Source of the DNA: Sipunculus nudus
Lineage: Eukaryota; Annelida; Sipuncula; Golfingiida; Sipunculidae
Length of the DNA: 64,000 nt
NCBI GenBank assembly: GCA_026874595.1
Contig: JAPPUL010000076.1
Span: 556,001 to 620,000 of the forward strand
Direction of reading: 5' to 3'
Shown one piece after another: positions 36,479 through 45,889 of the stretch. Positions within the stretch are counted from its first letter, which is position 1. Each line of letters starts with the position of its first letter. A program made the translations under genes and the position numbers. Under the pieces are notes generated by a model, which was not told the origin of the DNA, searched no databases, and was given only the letters and a program-made list of their open reading frames with translations.

Positions 36479-37630
36479 ATGAGAAAGTTGGAGAAAACAT
36501 TCTATGTGCTGGTGCTGGTGATGGTTTTCTATTCTTGTATAAGCAGGACAAATAAGGTATTAGAAGAAGAGTATAAAGAAGATATAAAAGAGCTTGATGT
36601 AGTAATAAAGCGCTCAAAAGAGCTGCTTGAGAGGATGGGAGGGACAGAGGATGTAGAGGAGGAGGAGGAGAAGGAGGAGAAGGAGGGTGGTGATAAGGAA
36701 GCTAGTAAAGATAGTTTGGATATTAAATCTAAAGATAAGAAGCGGCTACAAAGTACTTTAGGCAAAGAAATAGGTCTTGATACAGTAAGGTATTATAAAG
36801 ATTTATTTGAAAATGATAAGAAAAGGGATAAAAAGAAGGATAAGCAAGTAGCAGAGGGAGGCTTGAAGGGGGATGACAAGGGAGAAGAGGGAGTAGAAAA
36901 AAGCAAAGAAAGCAAAGGGGAAGGAAGGGAGGGAAAGGAGGGAAAGAAGGAAAAGAAGGAAAAGGAGGAAAAGGAGGAAAAGAAATTGAATTTAGAAGAG
37001 CTAAGAGCTGGCAAGATATCAGGAACGAATATTGTAGATTTGCCAAAGTATGAGGAAGTGGTTGTAGATCTTGCAAAGGGTATGGAAGGTGGAGTTGAGG
37101 GGATAGAGAAGAAGTCTTCTAGGGGAGTAGTGGGAGGCAAGTTATTTTATAGTAGTAGAGGGTATTATTTTGAGATACCAAGTGGTTATAAACTAAAAAC
37201 TAAAGACGAGCAATTACTTCATTATAGGTATAAAGGTAAATCTGCCTACAAAGGAGAAATATTGATAGGGAATGTAGGGAGTACAAAAGGTTTAAATACG
37301 CAAGGAGTTCTTAAAAAGATAAAGACAGAATATGAGAGTAAAGGAGCAATAAAATGGGGTAAGGAAGTAAATCTTGAGGAGGAGATAGAATCAAAAGGAG
37401 GAAAGGAAGCTTATAGCGTGCAAGGAAAAATATATTCATCAAACACATATAGAGAATATTATATTTATGTTTTAAAAGATAGAAGAAATAGCTATACTTT
37501 TATTTTGCTATACTTTGCCATTGAAAATATTGAAGATAAAGTAGGAAAAGATAAAGTAGGAAAAGAGAAGATATCAGAAGAAGAGCTTAATAAGGGCTTA
37601 GAGCTATACAAAACATTTAGATTTTATTGA
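36479..37630 (+). CDS. Lipoprotein with Lys/Glu-rich low-complexity middle
   Basis: The N-terminus is a lipoprotein signal with cysteine at about residue 20 (FYVLVLVMVFYSC). A coiled-coil-like charged stretch follows, then a long Lys/Glu/Gly low-complexity region (about 55-170). The C-terminal folded domain (about 210-383) begins SSRGYYFEIPSGYKLKTKD and contains VQGKIYSSNTYREYYIYVLKD. This resembles the PsbP/DUF-type single-domain proteins found in many spirochaete lipoproteins, but I cannot name it. It is probably surface- or periplasm-facing. A second lipoprotein gene follows after 37 bp. The purine repeats in the middle could vary in length. Confidence 0.6.
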   Translation: MRKLEKTFYVLVLVMVFYSCISRTNKVLEEEYKEDIKELDVVIKRSKELLERMGGTEDVEEEEEKEEKEGGDKEASKDSLDIKSKDKKRLQSTLGKEIGLDTVRYYKDLFENDKKRDKKKDKQVAEGGLKGDDKGEEGVEKSKESKGEGREGKEGKKEKKEKEEKEEKKLNLEELRAGKISGTNIVDLPKYEEVVVDLAKGMEGGVEGIEKKSSRGVVGGKLFYSSRGYYFEIPSGYKLKTKDEQLLHYRYKGKSAYKGEILIGNVGSTKGLNTQGVLKKIKTEYESKGAIKWGKEVNLEEEIESKGGKEAYSVQGKIYSSNTYREYYIYVLKDRRNSYTFILLYFAIENIEDKVGKDKVGKEKISEEELNKGLELYKTFRFY

Positions 37631-37667
37631 ACTTTTATTGAAAAAGAAAGAAGGAATTTGTTAAGAT

Positions 37668-38741
37668 ATGGAAAGAGAGAATAAGCGATATATGCTGCTA
37701 ATTATAATGTTAATGCTATTAAGTATACAAATATCATGTTCTTCAAAGATTAGCATGAAGGAAGGAGATACACTAAAGCGCAATGAGGGTATCTTACTTA
37801 TGAATTTGATATACAAGGAGGGGATAAGAACCTATGAATCAATAGTGCTTACAATAGAAAGTGTAGATAAATTATTTTTTACGAAAATAAAACTTACCCG
37901 TAATACAAGTAAGCTAGTTGTCTTAAGGCTTCAAGCTGACTCATACGTCTTTTCAGATGTACATGCAGTAGGCGATACAAGTTATGCAACCCCGGATAGA
38001 AGGGAAGATGAACAAAATTTTTATGGCAAGATGTACGAGAATGTTTTCACCATAAGACCTAACACAACAAATTATATAGGAGATATATTAATACAAACAA
38101 ATAGAGAACGCATAGGTAAGCATTTTAATTTAATATCAGATACAGGAGTAACCCTACGCTCCTACTTTCTTGTTAGTATGATAAAGTCTACGATAAAATC
38201 GTATAATAAGCAGTATAAAAAGCTTGCCACAAGATATCCTATACTTGAGACTAATTTATATATAGGTATAGATAGCATAGCAAAAAAAGAACTTTATCGT
38301 AAAGATAAAAGGGATAGAGAATACGGATATGGTGGTCAGACATATGGAGAGGACCTAAAAGGTTATGGTAAGTATGAATGGACAACAGATTTTGAGAAGC
38401 TAAAAACATCTATACAAAAAGATTTTGTTGGTTCAGTTTTGGACATAAAAGACAAGTCGATATCTATTAGAGGTCCTGTTGAACAAGATGCAACAACCTT
38501 TTATGTAGATAAAGGCACACATCCTAATTGGGAAAATAAGCTTTACAAAGTAACGGTAAGTGAGAGGAGTAGTGTTAAAGATGTTGCAGATAAGTTGTCT
38601 AAGCTTTATGGAGTTCCGCAGAAGGTTTTATATAATTATGTTTGGGAACTCCCATCAACGATTATCAGAGTTAGCAAAGCAAGTAAGGGAGTTAACATAA
38701 GTTATGAAAGTAGGCTTTATTTAGAGGATACATCTCCGTAG
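37668..38741 (+). CDS. Lipoprotein of unknown function
   Basis: A signal with lipobox SIQISC (Cys at about residue 24) follows MLLIIMLMLL. The 357-residue protein has beta-rich segments (ILLMNLIYKEGIRTYESIVLT, KLVVLRLQADSYVFSDVHA) and a Tyr/Gly/Asp-rich loop (YGYGGQTYGEDLKGYGKYE). There is also a helix-rich segment (SVKDVADKLSKLYGVPQKV) that looks LysM-like without being convincing. I do not recognise the family. It is the downstream partner of another lipoprotein gene and converges on hisF with only 27 bp between. Confidence 0.55.
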   Translation: MERENKRYMLLIIMLMLLSIQISCSSKISMKEGDTLKRNEGILLMNLIYKEGIRTYESIVLTIESVDKLFFTKIKLTRNTSKLVVLRLQADSYVFSDVHAVGDTSYATPDRREDEQNFYGKMYENVFTIRPNTTNYIGDILIQTNRERIGKHFNLISDTGVTLRSYFLVSMIKSTIKSYNKQYKKLATRYPILETNLYIGIDSIAKKELYRKDKRDREYGYGGQTYGEDLKGYGKYEWTTDFEKLKTSIQKDFVGSVLDIKDKSISIRGPVEQDATTFYVDKGTHPNWENKLYKVTVSERSSVKDVADKLSKLYGVPQKVLYNYVWELPSTIIRVSKASKGVNISYESRLYLEDTSP

Positions 38742-38768
38742 ATATTTTTATATTATTTTATATAAGTA

Positions 38769-39527
38769 TTATATTCTAACGGGTATACCTTTGTTTTGCA
38801 AATATCTTTTTACTTCGTGAATCGATATTTCTCTATAATGAAAGATGGATGCTGCAAGTGTTGCTTTAGCTTTCGTTTTTTCAAAGCACTCTGATATATG
38901 TGTAAGGGCCCCTGCACCACCTGAGGCTATAACTGGTATTTTAACCCTCTCACAAACAAGCTTTGTAAGTTCAATGTCATACCCTGATTTAGTTCCGTCT
39001 TTGTCCATAGACGTCAATAAAATCTCCCCAGCGCCAAGTTCTTCTACTTTCGATACCCACTCTAAAACATCTATATGTGTATTCTCTCGCCCACCCTTAA
39101 TATAGACTGTAAAACCACCTTCCGCATTCCTCTTTGCATCTACTGCAACCACTATAGCCTGACTGCCAAGCGCATGTGCACCCTCGCTTATTATATGTGG
39201 TGTTTTTACTGCTGCTGAATTAATTGATATCTTATCTGCTCCCGCTTGTATTAACTTTTTCATGTCTTCTAAAGTTCTTATCCCACCACCAATTGTAAAA
39301 GGTGTATATATTGAATCTGCAACACGCTTTGCTATTTTGTATATTGTATTTCTATTGTCTTTACTTGCTGTTATATCTAGAAGTATTATCTCATCTGCTC
39401 CCTCACTATCGTAAAAGGACGCATTAGAAACTGCATCTCCTGCATCTTTTAAGTTTACAAAATTTACTCCCTTTACCACTCGATCATTAATTATATCCAA
39501 ACACGGTATTATCCTATTTGCAAGCAT
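38769..39527 (-). CDS. hisF: Imidazole glycerol phosphate synthase cyclase subunit HisF
   Basis: HisF closes the imidazole ring of imidazole glycerol phosphate, using ammonia from HisH. The TIM barrel shows both phosphate half-sites and the catalytic aspartates in IPCLDI (D11) and SMDKDGTKSGYD. GGIRTLEDMKKLIQAGADKISINSAAV and VIASGGAGAL are also clear. The open frame extends to 39578. MLANRIIPCLDI at ATG 39527 is the conventional start, and the upstream 17 residues have no family counterpart. Its start overlaps the hisA stop by 14 bp, suggesting translational coupling. It is the last gene of the his cluster. Confidence 0.95.
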   Translation of the reverse strand: MLANRIIPCLDIINDRVVKGVNFVNLKDAGDAVSNASFYDSEGADEIILLDITASKDNRNTIYKIAKRVADSIYTPFTIGGGIRTLEDMKKLIQAGADKISINSAAVKTPHIISEGAHALGSQAIVVAVDAKRNAEGGFTVYIKGGRENTHIDVLEWVSKVEELGAGEILLTSMDKDGTKSGYDIELTKLVCERVKIPVIASGGAGALTHISECFEKTKAKATLAASIFHYREISIHEVKRYLQNKGIPVRI

Positions 39528-40254
39528 CTTGTGCCTCTTTAATGCTAAAATTACCCTCATAAAGCGCTTTGCCAACAATTACGCCAGATAGCCTTTTACT
39601 CTCTTTATGCACTTTGTTTAGTTCCTTTATGTCTTTAAGACTTGATACCCCGCCTGATGCTATTATATTTGATTTTGTTAGTTTTAGCGTTTTAATGTAA
39701 AAGCCTGCATCTATCCCGCTTAGCATCCCATCTCGACTTATGTCTGTTATTATTAGCTCTTTAGCTCCATAGCCGTTTAACTCTTTTATAAATTCTACTA
39801 GCTTTGTATCAGTACGCTCCTTCCACCCGCTTATTGCAACATAACCATCTATACAATCTATTCCTACTATTATCCTATCCCCGCCAAACTCTTTTAATGC
39901 CTCTTTTGTAAAGCCTTTGTCTTTATAAGCACCACTGCCAAGTATTACCCTCTCTACCATCCCGTACTCAAGATAAAGCCTTATCGTTTCCAAATCACGT
40001 ATCCCACCCCCTATCTCTAGCTTGGCTTTACTTAAACTATTTGATAAATCCTTTACTATCTCAAGGTTTTTAGGTCTGCCCGCAAAGGCTCCATCTAGAT
40101 CTACTACATGTATTAAATTAACACCTTCCCTTTCCCATATGAGGCCTTGGGATACCGGTGAGTCATTATATATTGTCTCTTTAGCAGGATCCCCTTGTAA
40201 AAGTCGCACGCATCGCCCATTTTGTATGTCTATTGCCGGTATCACTTCAAGCAT
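39514..40254 (-). CDS. hisA: Phosphoribosylformimino-5-aminoimidazole carboxamide ribotide isomerase HisA
   Basis: HisA catalyses the Amadori-type isomerisation before HisF/HisH in histidine synthesis. Family motifs are VIPAIDIQNGRCVRLLQGD with the catalytic Asp near residue 9, and HVVDLDGAFAGRP. LEIGGGIRDLETIRLYLE, the second Asp in ITDISRDGMLSG and IIASGGVSSLKDI follow. At 246 residues it has normal length. Its start overlaps the end of hisH by 13 bp and its end overlaps hisF by 14 bp, so the three are co-transcribed. Confidence 0.95.
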   Translation of the reverse strand: MLEVIPAIDIQNGRCVRLLQGDPAKETIYNDSPVSQGLIWEREGVNLIHVVDLDGAFAGRPKNLEIVKDLSNSLSKAKLEIGGGIRDLETIRLYLEYGMVERVILGSGAYKDKGFTKEALKEFGGDRIIVGIDCIDGYVAISGWKERTDTKLVEFIKELNGYGAKELIITDISRDGMLSGIDAGFYIKTLKLTKSNIIASGGVSSLKDIKELNKVHKESKRLSGVIVGKALYEGNFSIKEAQDACK

Positions 40255-40862
40255 ATCTGTCCAAAGTTCTTTATTATCTTTAACCCTTTTTTTTGACTCT
40301 TTTCCGGATGAAATTGGGTTGCGTATATATTTTTATACTCTATCACGCTTGGAAACTCTATCTCGTGTCTACTAAAACCCCGTATAACGCTTTTGTCTTT
40401 TGGATTTGCATAGTAGGAATTTGCAAAATAAAAATAACTTCCTCTCCCATCTATTTCTTCTATCCCTTCTAGAAGCTTACTCTCCCCTTTTACCTTCACC
40501 TCGTTCCAGCCTATGTGTGGCACGCTCTGTCCTATGTCAAATCTTATCACCTCTCCCTTTACTATCCCAAGCCCTTTTGTATAACCAAATTCTGTGCTCG
40601 ATTCAAATAGTAATTGTAAACCCAGGCATATCCCCAAAAACGGTTTGCCAAAACCTATAAACTCTTTTAATGCATCCTTAAAACCACTTCTTTCTAAACT
40701 CTCCATTGCAGCCCCGTAAGCTCCTACCCCAGGTAGCACCACTCCCATACTCTCATAAAGCTCTTTTGGCTTTGTTACTATCTTTGTCTTATAGCCAAAA
40801 CGCAAAAACGCCTTTAATACATTATTTAAGTTGCTACTATCGTAGTTTATTATCGATATCAT
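40242..40862 (-). CDS. hisH: Imidazole glycerol phosphate synthase glutaminase subunit HisH
   Basis: This class I glutamine amidotransferase supplies ammonia to HisF. The nucleophile Cys79 lies in FLGICLGLQLLFE, and the catalytic His-Glu pair in YATQFHPEKS near residue 188. The start IINYDSSNLNNV and LPGVGAYGAAM are typical. The length of 206 residues is normal. It is placed between hisB (27 bp gap) and hisA (13 bp overlap). Confidence 0.95.
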   Translation of the reverse strand: MISIINYDSSNLNNVLKAFLRFGYKTKIVTKPKELYESMGVVLPGVGAYGAAMESLERSGFKDALKEFIGFGKPFLGICLGLQLLFESSTEFGYTKGLGIVKGEVIRFDIGQSVPHIGWNEVKVKGESKLLEGIEEIDGRGSYFYFANSYYANPKDKSVIRGFSRHEIEFPSVIEYKNIYATQFHPEKSQKKGLKIIKNFGQICLK

Positions 40863-40889
40863 TTTATAATAACTTGCTTTTTAGACTTT

Positions 40890-41483
40890 TTAAATGCTTC
40901 CTTTTGTAGATAGCACGCCCTTTATCTTGGGGTCCTGGCTACAGGCCATCTTTAAGGCGTGTCCTACGCATTTGAATATACCCTCTGCTATGTGATGGCT
41001 ATTTTCTCCGTAGCGTACGTTTATATGTAGTGTTATCCCACCATTTGAACTAAACGCTCGAAAAAACTCTTTTATTAACTCAACGTCAAAACTACCTATC
41101 TTCAAAGACCTAAACCGACTTTTATATACTAGATAACCCCGATTACTTAAATCTAATGCCACCTCCGTTAAACTCTCTTCCATCGGTAAGGCAAAATGTC
41201 CGTAACGCTTAATCCCTGCCTTATCTCCTAATGCCTCCTTTAGCCCCTGCCCAAGGCATATTCCAACATCCTCTACTGTGTGATGATAATCTATTTCTAA
41301 ATCGCCTTTGCAGTCCAAACTTATCTTTATACCTGAGTGTTTGGATAATTGATTTAGCATGTGATCGAAAAAGGGTATCCCACTTGATATTTCACTCCCG
41401 CTTTCTATATCTTCATTATCCAAATCAAGACAAAGCTTTATTTTTGTCTCGTTTGTCTTCCTATTTATTTTTGCTTTGCGCAT
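40890..41483 (-). CDS. hisB: Imidazoleglycerol-phosphate dehydratase HisB
   Basis: This Mn-dependent enzyme makes imidazole acetol phosphate. The paired metal motifs are seen: GIPFFDHML, YHHTVEDVGICLG and SHHIAEGIFKCVGHAL. The 197-residue size shows it is the monofunctional dehydratase without the histidinol phosphatase domain. I take ATG 41483 as the start, with AAGGGA about 8 nt upstream, rather than the GTG two codons before it. No hisC, hisD, hisG or hisIE is in the window, so the pathway is split over loci. Confidence 0.94.
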   Translation of the reverse strand: MRKAKINRKTNETKIKLCLDLDNEDIESGSEISSGIPFFDHMLNQLSKHSGIKISLDCKGDLEIDYHHTVEDVGICLGQGLKEALGDKAGIKRYGHFALPMEESLTEVALDLSNRGYLVYKSRFRSLKIGSFDVELIKEFFRAFSSNGGITLHINVRYGENSHHIAEGIFKCVGHALKMACSQDPKIKGVLSTKGSI

Positions 41484-41564
41484 TAGCACTTCCCTTTAAC
41501 TTTTTAGCAAGTAGTTTAAATATTAATACTTTTGTTTTTAGTATATAATATATTTTATTTCTAA

Positions 41565-42482
41565 TTAGCTTTTGCTAAAACGAGCTCCTTCGTAATCTAC
41601 TCTAAGATAATAACTTTGCGAGTTAAGTTCTACCTTCCTAAATTCATCTTGTACCGATTTTGTTAATATATCTTTTTCTTTGGTGCTTAAGTCTTTTATG
41701 AATATCCCAAGAGTAGGACCTGAACCCGATATGAAACTACATATTGCTCCTTTTCCATATGCTTTTTTCCTGGCTTCATAAAGCCCAGGAACAAGCTTTT
41801 CTCTATACGGCTGATGTATTTTATCTTGAACTATATTTTCAAGGTCTTTATAATCTTCATCTTCAAAGGCTTTTATAAGACGGTAGAACTTTTGATTACT
41901 TTCTACTAGCGTTTCTAATGGGTAGGATTTAGGTAGGGCATAGCGAGCACTATGAGTAGACACAGTATAATCTGGCTTTATACCTATGAATTCTATATCT
42001 TTTGGAAACTTTAGTTTCTTTACTTTATATGTTTTCTCCCTTGCTTTATAACAGAATGTGAAACCGCCGTACAATGCTGGAGATACGTTGTCTGCATGTC
42101 CTTCAATCTCGGCTCCTATATTTAATAACTGCTCTTTAGATAACTTTTCATTTATTAAGGAATTAGCTCCCACTAAGCCGCATACTATTGCTGCACTTGA
42201 ACTGCCAAGTCCCCCCATTAGCGGTATCTCATTTTCAATCTCTATGTGGTAACTTTTTATATCTTCTTTGGCCTTTATTAATACCTCTTTGAAAGCTTTG
42301 TATACAAGATTGGAATCTATATTGCAAGATATATCACCTGGCCCTACATATGTTATTTTAGTCTCTCCTTTAGCGAGTTCCTTTATCCGAACTTTGTTAT
42401 AAAGCGTTAATGCAAGCCCTAATGAGTCAAAACCTACTCCTATATTTGCTGTTGACCCAGGCGCTTTTACCTCTATTATCAT
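41565..42482 (-). CDS. thrB: Homoserine kinase
   Basis: A GHMP kinase that phosphorylates homoserine, the step before threonine synthase. VKAPGSTANIGVGFDSLGLAL opens the protein, and the nucleotide-binding motif 2 reads PLMGGLGSSSAAIVCGLVGAN. The third motif is CSFISGSGPTLGIF near the C-terminus. At 305 residues it has the normal length. The next gene downstream is hisB after about 80 bp, and the AddB-like gene is 33 bp upstream, so it lies inside the long minus-strand run. Confidence 0.92.
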   Translation of the reverse strand: MIIEVKAPGSTANIGVGFDSLGLALTLYNKVRIKELAKGETKITYVGPGDISCNIDSNLVYKAFKEVLIKAKEDIKSYHIEIENEIPLMGGLGSSSAAIVCGLVGANSLINEKLSKEQLLNIGAEIEGHADNVSPALYGGFTFCYKAREKTYKVKKLKFPKDIEFIGIKPDYTVSTHSARYALPKSYPLETLVESNQKFYRLIKAFEDEDYKDLENIVQDKIHQPYREKLVPGLYEARKKAYGKGAICSFISGSGPTLGIFIKDLSTKEKDILTKSVQDEFRKVELNSQSYYLRVDYEGARFSKS

Positions 42483-42515
42483 TAATTTCTATATCCCTAT
42501 ATCGTTTTAGCTGGC

Positions 42516-45500
42516 TTATTCTATTATGCTTTCCCAGAACATTGTGTTTTTGTCCTTTAGAAGGGCTTTATCTAGGTTTACTCTGCAAATTTCTTGATAC
42601 TCACAATATTCAGGACACTTGTGCTGTCTTGGGTTTGAGGGGAAGTTTCCATTTTCTATCATATTAAGATATTTTTTTGTGTACAAAATCGCCTTATCTA
42701 TATATGTTGTGCCACTTTCGTCTATTTTGTCTTCTGCTTTAAACTCTCTACTCTTAATCCTTTCTTTGTTTGCAGGTATATAATAATTTGCACTGTATTC
42801 AAGTTTACTATTTTTATATATTTCTTTTGCTACTTTTGAATATAATGGATGTTGAAAGTTAAGCCCAGCTAAGGCCTTTTGTGCTAATTCATCTTTAAGT
42901 GCAGCTTGACCTGTTTTATAATCTATTACCCGTATAGCTTTACAATCTTTAGATAAGTCTATCCTGTCTATTTTACCTTTTATATATATTGTATTATCTT
43001 TATACTCTATAATATGTTTATTATCCTCACTAAAATCGTATTCCAGCAACTCTTTACTATATTCACTATTTTCTTTTATATCTTGAGTTACAAAGTGTAT
43101 GATGTCTTCTTGTAGCTTTTGTAGTTGTACCCCTTCTTTGAATAGTTGACTTAATCTATTTTCTCTAATCTCATTTTCTACGTAAACTGTTATTATCTTT
43201 AAAAGCTCTAATTTTATCTTTTCTTTTAGCTTAAATTTCTCTTTTTTGCTTTTAGACTTGTCTTTGTTTACTATATATTCAAGATACCCTTCTTTATCTG
43301 TGACTTTATGTCTTTTGTAAAATTCTTCTAGAATATTGTGTATGATACTACCTTTACTACTCCCTGTTAGTTCAGATGCCTTCTCCCGTATCTCTTTTAA
43401 CTTTAAAATATTGCTGAAGAAATATCTATGTGGACATTGGCCATATAACTCAAGTTCTGTTGGAGCTATGCTTAAATTTATCTTGTCTTTCAGCAGATTT
43501 ATACCTGTATCACGTTCACTTAAGTCTAAATAACCTTCATATTCACTAAAATGCTTATTTGAAAGCCTTTTCTTTTCCATCTCTACTTTAGCTTTTATGT
43601 CTTCTAGCTCATCTTTTGTAAAGCCTATAATAGCGTCAATGTTATTAACAGAAATATTATCGCCTGAGGCAACCTTTCTAGCATAATAGCTATAAAGCTC
43701 ATCTTTGCTATGTATATAGTTTTCATCACGTATAATCTTCTTTAAAAGGCTCTTTGGTAATTCATCAAGATAAAAAGAACGATTTAGTGTCTGCCCACCA
43801 TTGCTACACTCAGGATATGAAAAATAGACTCCGTTTTCTGCCATAAGAAGTAGTTTTAAAAACACTATGTTCTCATCATGTTGCCTTTCTTCATACGTTT
43901 TAAATAATCCTTCTGTTACTTTGTTTATCTCTATTTCTTCAATAGGTGTTAAGAGGTTTAACTCTCTTGACACTCTAGGGTAGTTTTTATCTGTCATGCC
44001 CGCTACAAAGACATATTTAAATCTATCCAGAGGCACTTGCTCCCCCCCATATATAACGCCTTTAACGTTATCTTGCTCTATTTTTATTCTTGAACTTTGC
44101 ATTGCAGCATATAATATGCCATAAAGTTCAACAATAGTTATATTGCTCTTATCATCTTTTGTCATTATGTATAAAAGCTCATTTAATGTATCCATGAATC
44201 TTTTTAGAATATGGCTATCTTCCTTAACGCGTTTTATGTCATTTCCCATATAGCAATTTTGCAATATCATGAAACGTTTTATGATATGGTCTTTTAACTT
44301 ATTTGTAAGTTCTTTTAATGGTCTTTTTTCATTTGGAGGGGGGAGTTCATTTATAATTGCATAAAGTTTTTCTAGACACTTTAGGATTAAATTGATTTCA
44401 AATATTTCCTTTTTGCTATTGTATTTATGCTTCTCATCCTCCTCATTCTCATTCTGAGATAGTGCCTCTTTTGAAGCCTTTAAGTCCCTAAAATACTTTA
44501 AAAGACTAGTATTTTTGGTGCCGCGCCAATAATGCTTTATCTTATTCTCTGTACTAAATCCTTTAGGAAAGCCCAAACTAACATATCCAGAACTTATAAA
44601 TCGTATAAGCAAATCATAATCAAAATTATATATCCTTAGAAGCACAATATTCAAAATGGTCCGTATTAATTTGCTATCTAGGAGATTAATACTTTTAGTG
44701 CCTTTTATAGGTATATTATGAATCTTAAATTGCTTTAATATATAATTTTCATATTCCCTTTGTTTCCGACACATTACGTATATATGCTCAGGGAGCGTGC
44801 CATTAGAAAGCAGAGTAACAATTTGTTTGGATATAGAAATTACCTCTTGTTCGATATTAGCTTCCTTTAGCATATATAGTTTAGGCGAGGCACTTTCTTT
44901 TCCAATATTATCTTCAAGTCTATCTTTGTCTATCCTATTATGTTTAGAATAAGGCATAAATAATTTATCTTTTACAATACCTATAGTTTCATTAATTCCA
45001 ATATCTTTAAATCCCTTTATAGTCTTTCTTGTAAAGCCGATTTTTAGAAGGTCTTTAATGAGTTTAGATGTTTTATAAAATGTATTTTGAATACTATCAT
45101 CATGAAATATGCTTACAGTTAAAGTAATGCCTTGTTTAAGCAGTTGTTTAATAAATTCAAGTTCAAGATTAGTAAGATATTCAAAAGCCAAAAGGTAAAC
45201 ATGTTTTATATCTTTTAGAATCTTTTGCTTTTGGTTTAAGGCAAATATTAATGAATGTATCATATCGTTTTTATCAACTAGCTTAGACTTCTTTTGTATG
45301 GACTCATATTCATGCAATATATCGTATATTAGGTTGTATTTGAGCTTAAGGTTCGGATACTTAGTTGAAAGAGCGTCGTACCATTTAGAAAGAGTATTAC
45401 ATATCCCTATTATTAAATGGTGCTTATAACCATCCTCGGGATAAAATGACTTTATATTATTAACTATCCTAAAGAGATCTGATTGGAAATTGGATATACT

Positions 45501-45887
45501 TGAAACGCTTTTTGAATTACTTTCTTTGTTCTTAGTATTTGTAAGAATGCCTTTAATAATAATTTTGCTAGTGTAATCATTTAAAGTAAGGACATCTTTA
45601 TAATCTTTGTTATTAGGACTTGATATTAAGTTATTAAAGAGTTTTTTATAAAGAGCATCAAGCGACAAGATATTATCCGTAGCAATAGCTTGAGCTTTGG
45701 ATAGTAATAATTGTTTGCATGCTATAATTTGTCTTGTTTCTCTACTTACTATAAGGAATGTGCTTTTTGCTAGGTTATTTGTAGTTTTAAGTTTGGGTGA
45801 TATATTATTCTCTATAATGTATTTATTTAGAGTTACAATATCAAAGGCAGAATATATAGAGTTACTATTATAAGATGCATTTGTCAT
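42516..45887 (-). CDS. AddB-like PD-(D/E)XK nuclease/helicase-related protein
   Basis: The 1123-residue protein has an inactive-helicase-like body followed by a PD-(D/E)XK nuclease at the C-terminus. AIRVIDYKTGQAALKDEL lies near residue 989, with an upstream Asp/Glu in KGKIDRID. A cysteine in LYGQCPHRYFF (about 820) and three more in HKCPEYCEYQEIC (about 1093-1105) match the iron-sulphur staple of AddB/RecB-type nucleases. No Walker A is visible at the N-terminus, which differs from canonical AddB. Its role is most likely double-strand break end processing with an AddA/RecB partner not present here. It starts only 2 bp after the clc stop, so translational coupling is likely. Confidence 0.75.
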   Translation of the reverse strand: MTNASYNSNSIYSAFDIVTLNKYIIENNISPKLKTTNNLAKSTFLIVSRETRQIIACKQLLLSKAQAIATDNILSLDALYKKLFNNLISSPNNKDYKDVLTLNDYTSKIIIKGILTNTKNKESNSKSVSSISNFQSDLFRIVNNIKSFYPEDGYKHHLIIGICNTLSKWYDALSTKYPNLKLKYNLIYDILHEYESIQKKSKLVDKNDMIHSLIFALNQKQKILKDIKHVYLLAFEYLTNLELEFIKQLLKQGITLTVSIFHDDSIQNTFYKTSKLIKDLLKIGFTRKTIKGFKDIGINETIGIVKDKLFMPYSKHNRIDKDRLEDNIGKESASPKLYMLKEANIEQEVISISKQIVTLLSNGTLPEHIYVMCRKQREYENYILKQFKIHNIPIKGTKSINLLDSKLIRTILNIVLLRIYNFDYDLLIRFISSGYVSLGFPKGFSTENKIKHYWRGTKNTSLLKYFRDLKASKEALSQNENEEDEKHKYNSKKEIFEINLILKCLEKLYAIINELPPPNEKRPLKELTNKLKDHIIKRFMILQNCYMGNDIKRVKEDSHILKRFMDTLNELLYIMTKDDKSNITIVELYGILYAAMQSSRIKIEQDNVKGVIYGGEQVPLDRFKYVFVAGMTDKNYPRVSRELNLLTPIEEIEINKVTEGLFKTYEERQHDENIVFLKLLLMAENGVYFSYPECSNGGQTLNRSFYLDELPKSLLKKIIRDENYIHSKDELYSYYARKVASGDNISVNNIDAIIGFTKDELEDIKAKVEMEKKRLSNKHFSEYEGYLDLSERDTGINLLKDKINLSIAPTELELYGQCPHRYFFSNILKLKEIREKASELTGSSKGSIIHNILEEFYKRHKVTDKEGYLEYIVNKDKSKSKKEKFKLKEKIKLELLKIITVYVENEIRENRLSQLFKEGVQLQKLQEDIIHFVTQDIKENSEYSKELLEYDFSEDNKHIIEYKDNTIYIKGKIDRIDLSKDCKAIRVIDYKTGQAALKDELAQKALAGLNFQHPLYSKVAKEIYKNSKLEYSANYYIPANKERIKSREFKAEDKIDESGTTYIDKAILYTKKYLNMIENGNFPSNPRQHKCPEYCEYQEICRVNLDKALLKDKNTMFWESIIE

Positions 45888-45889
45888 AA

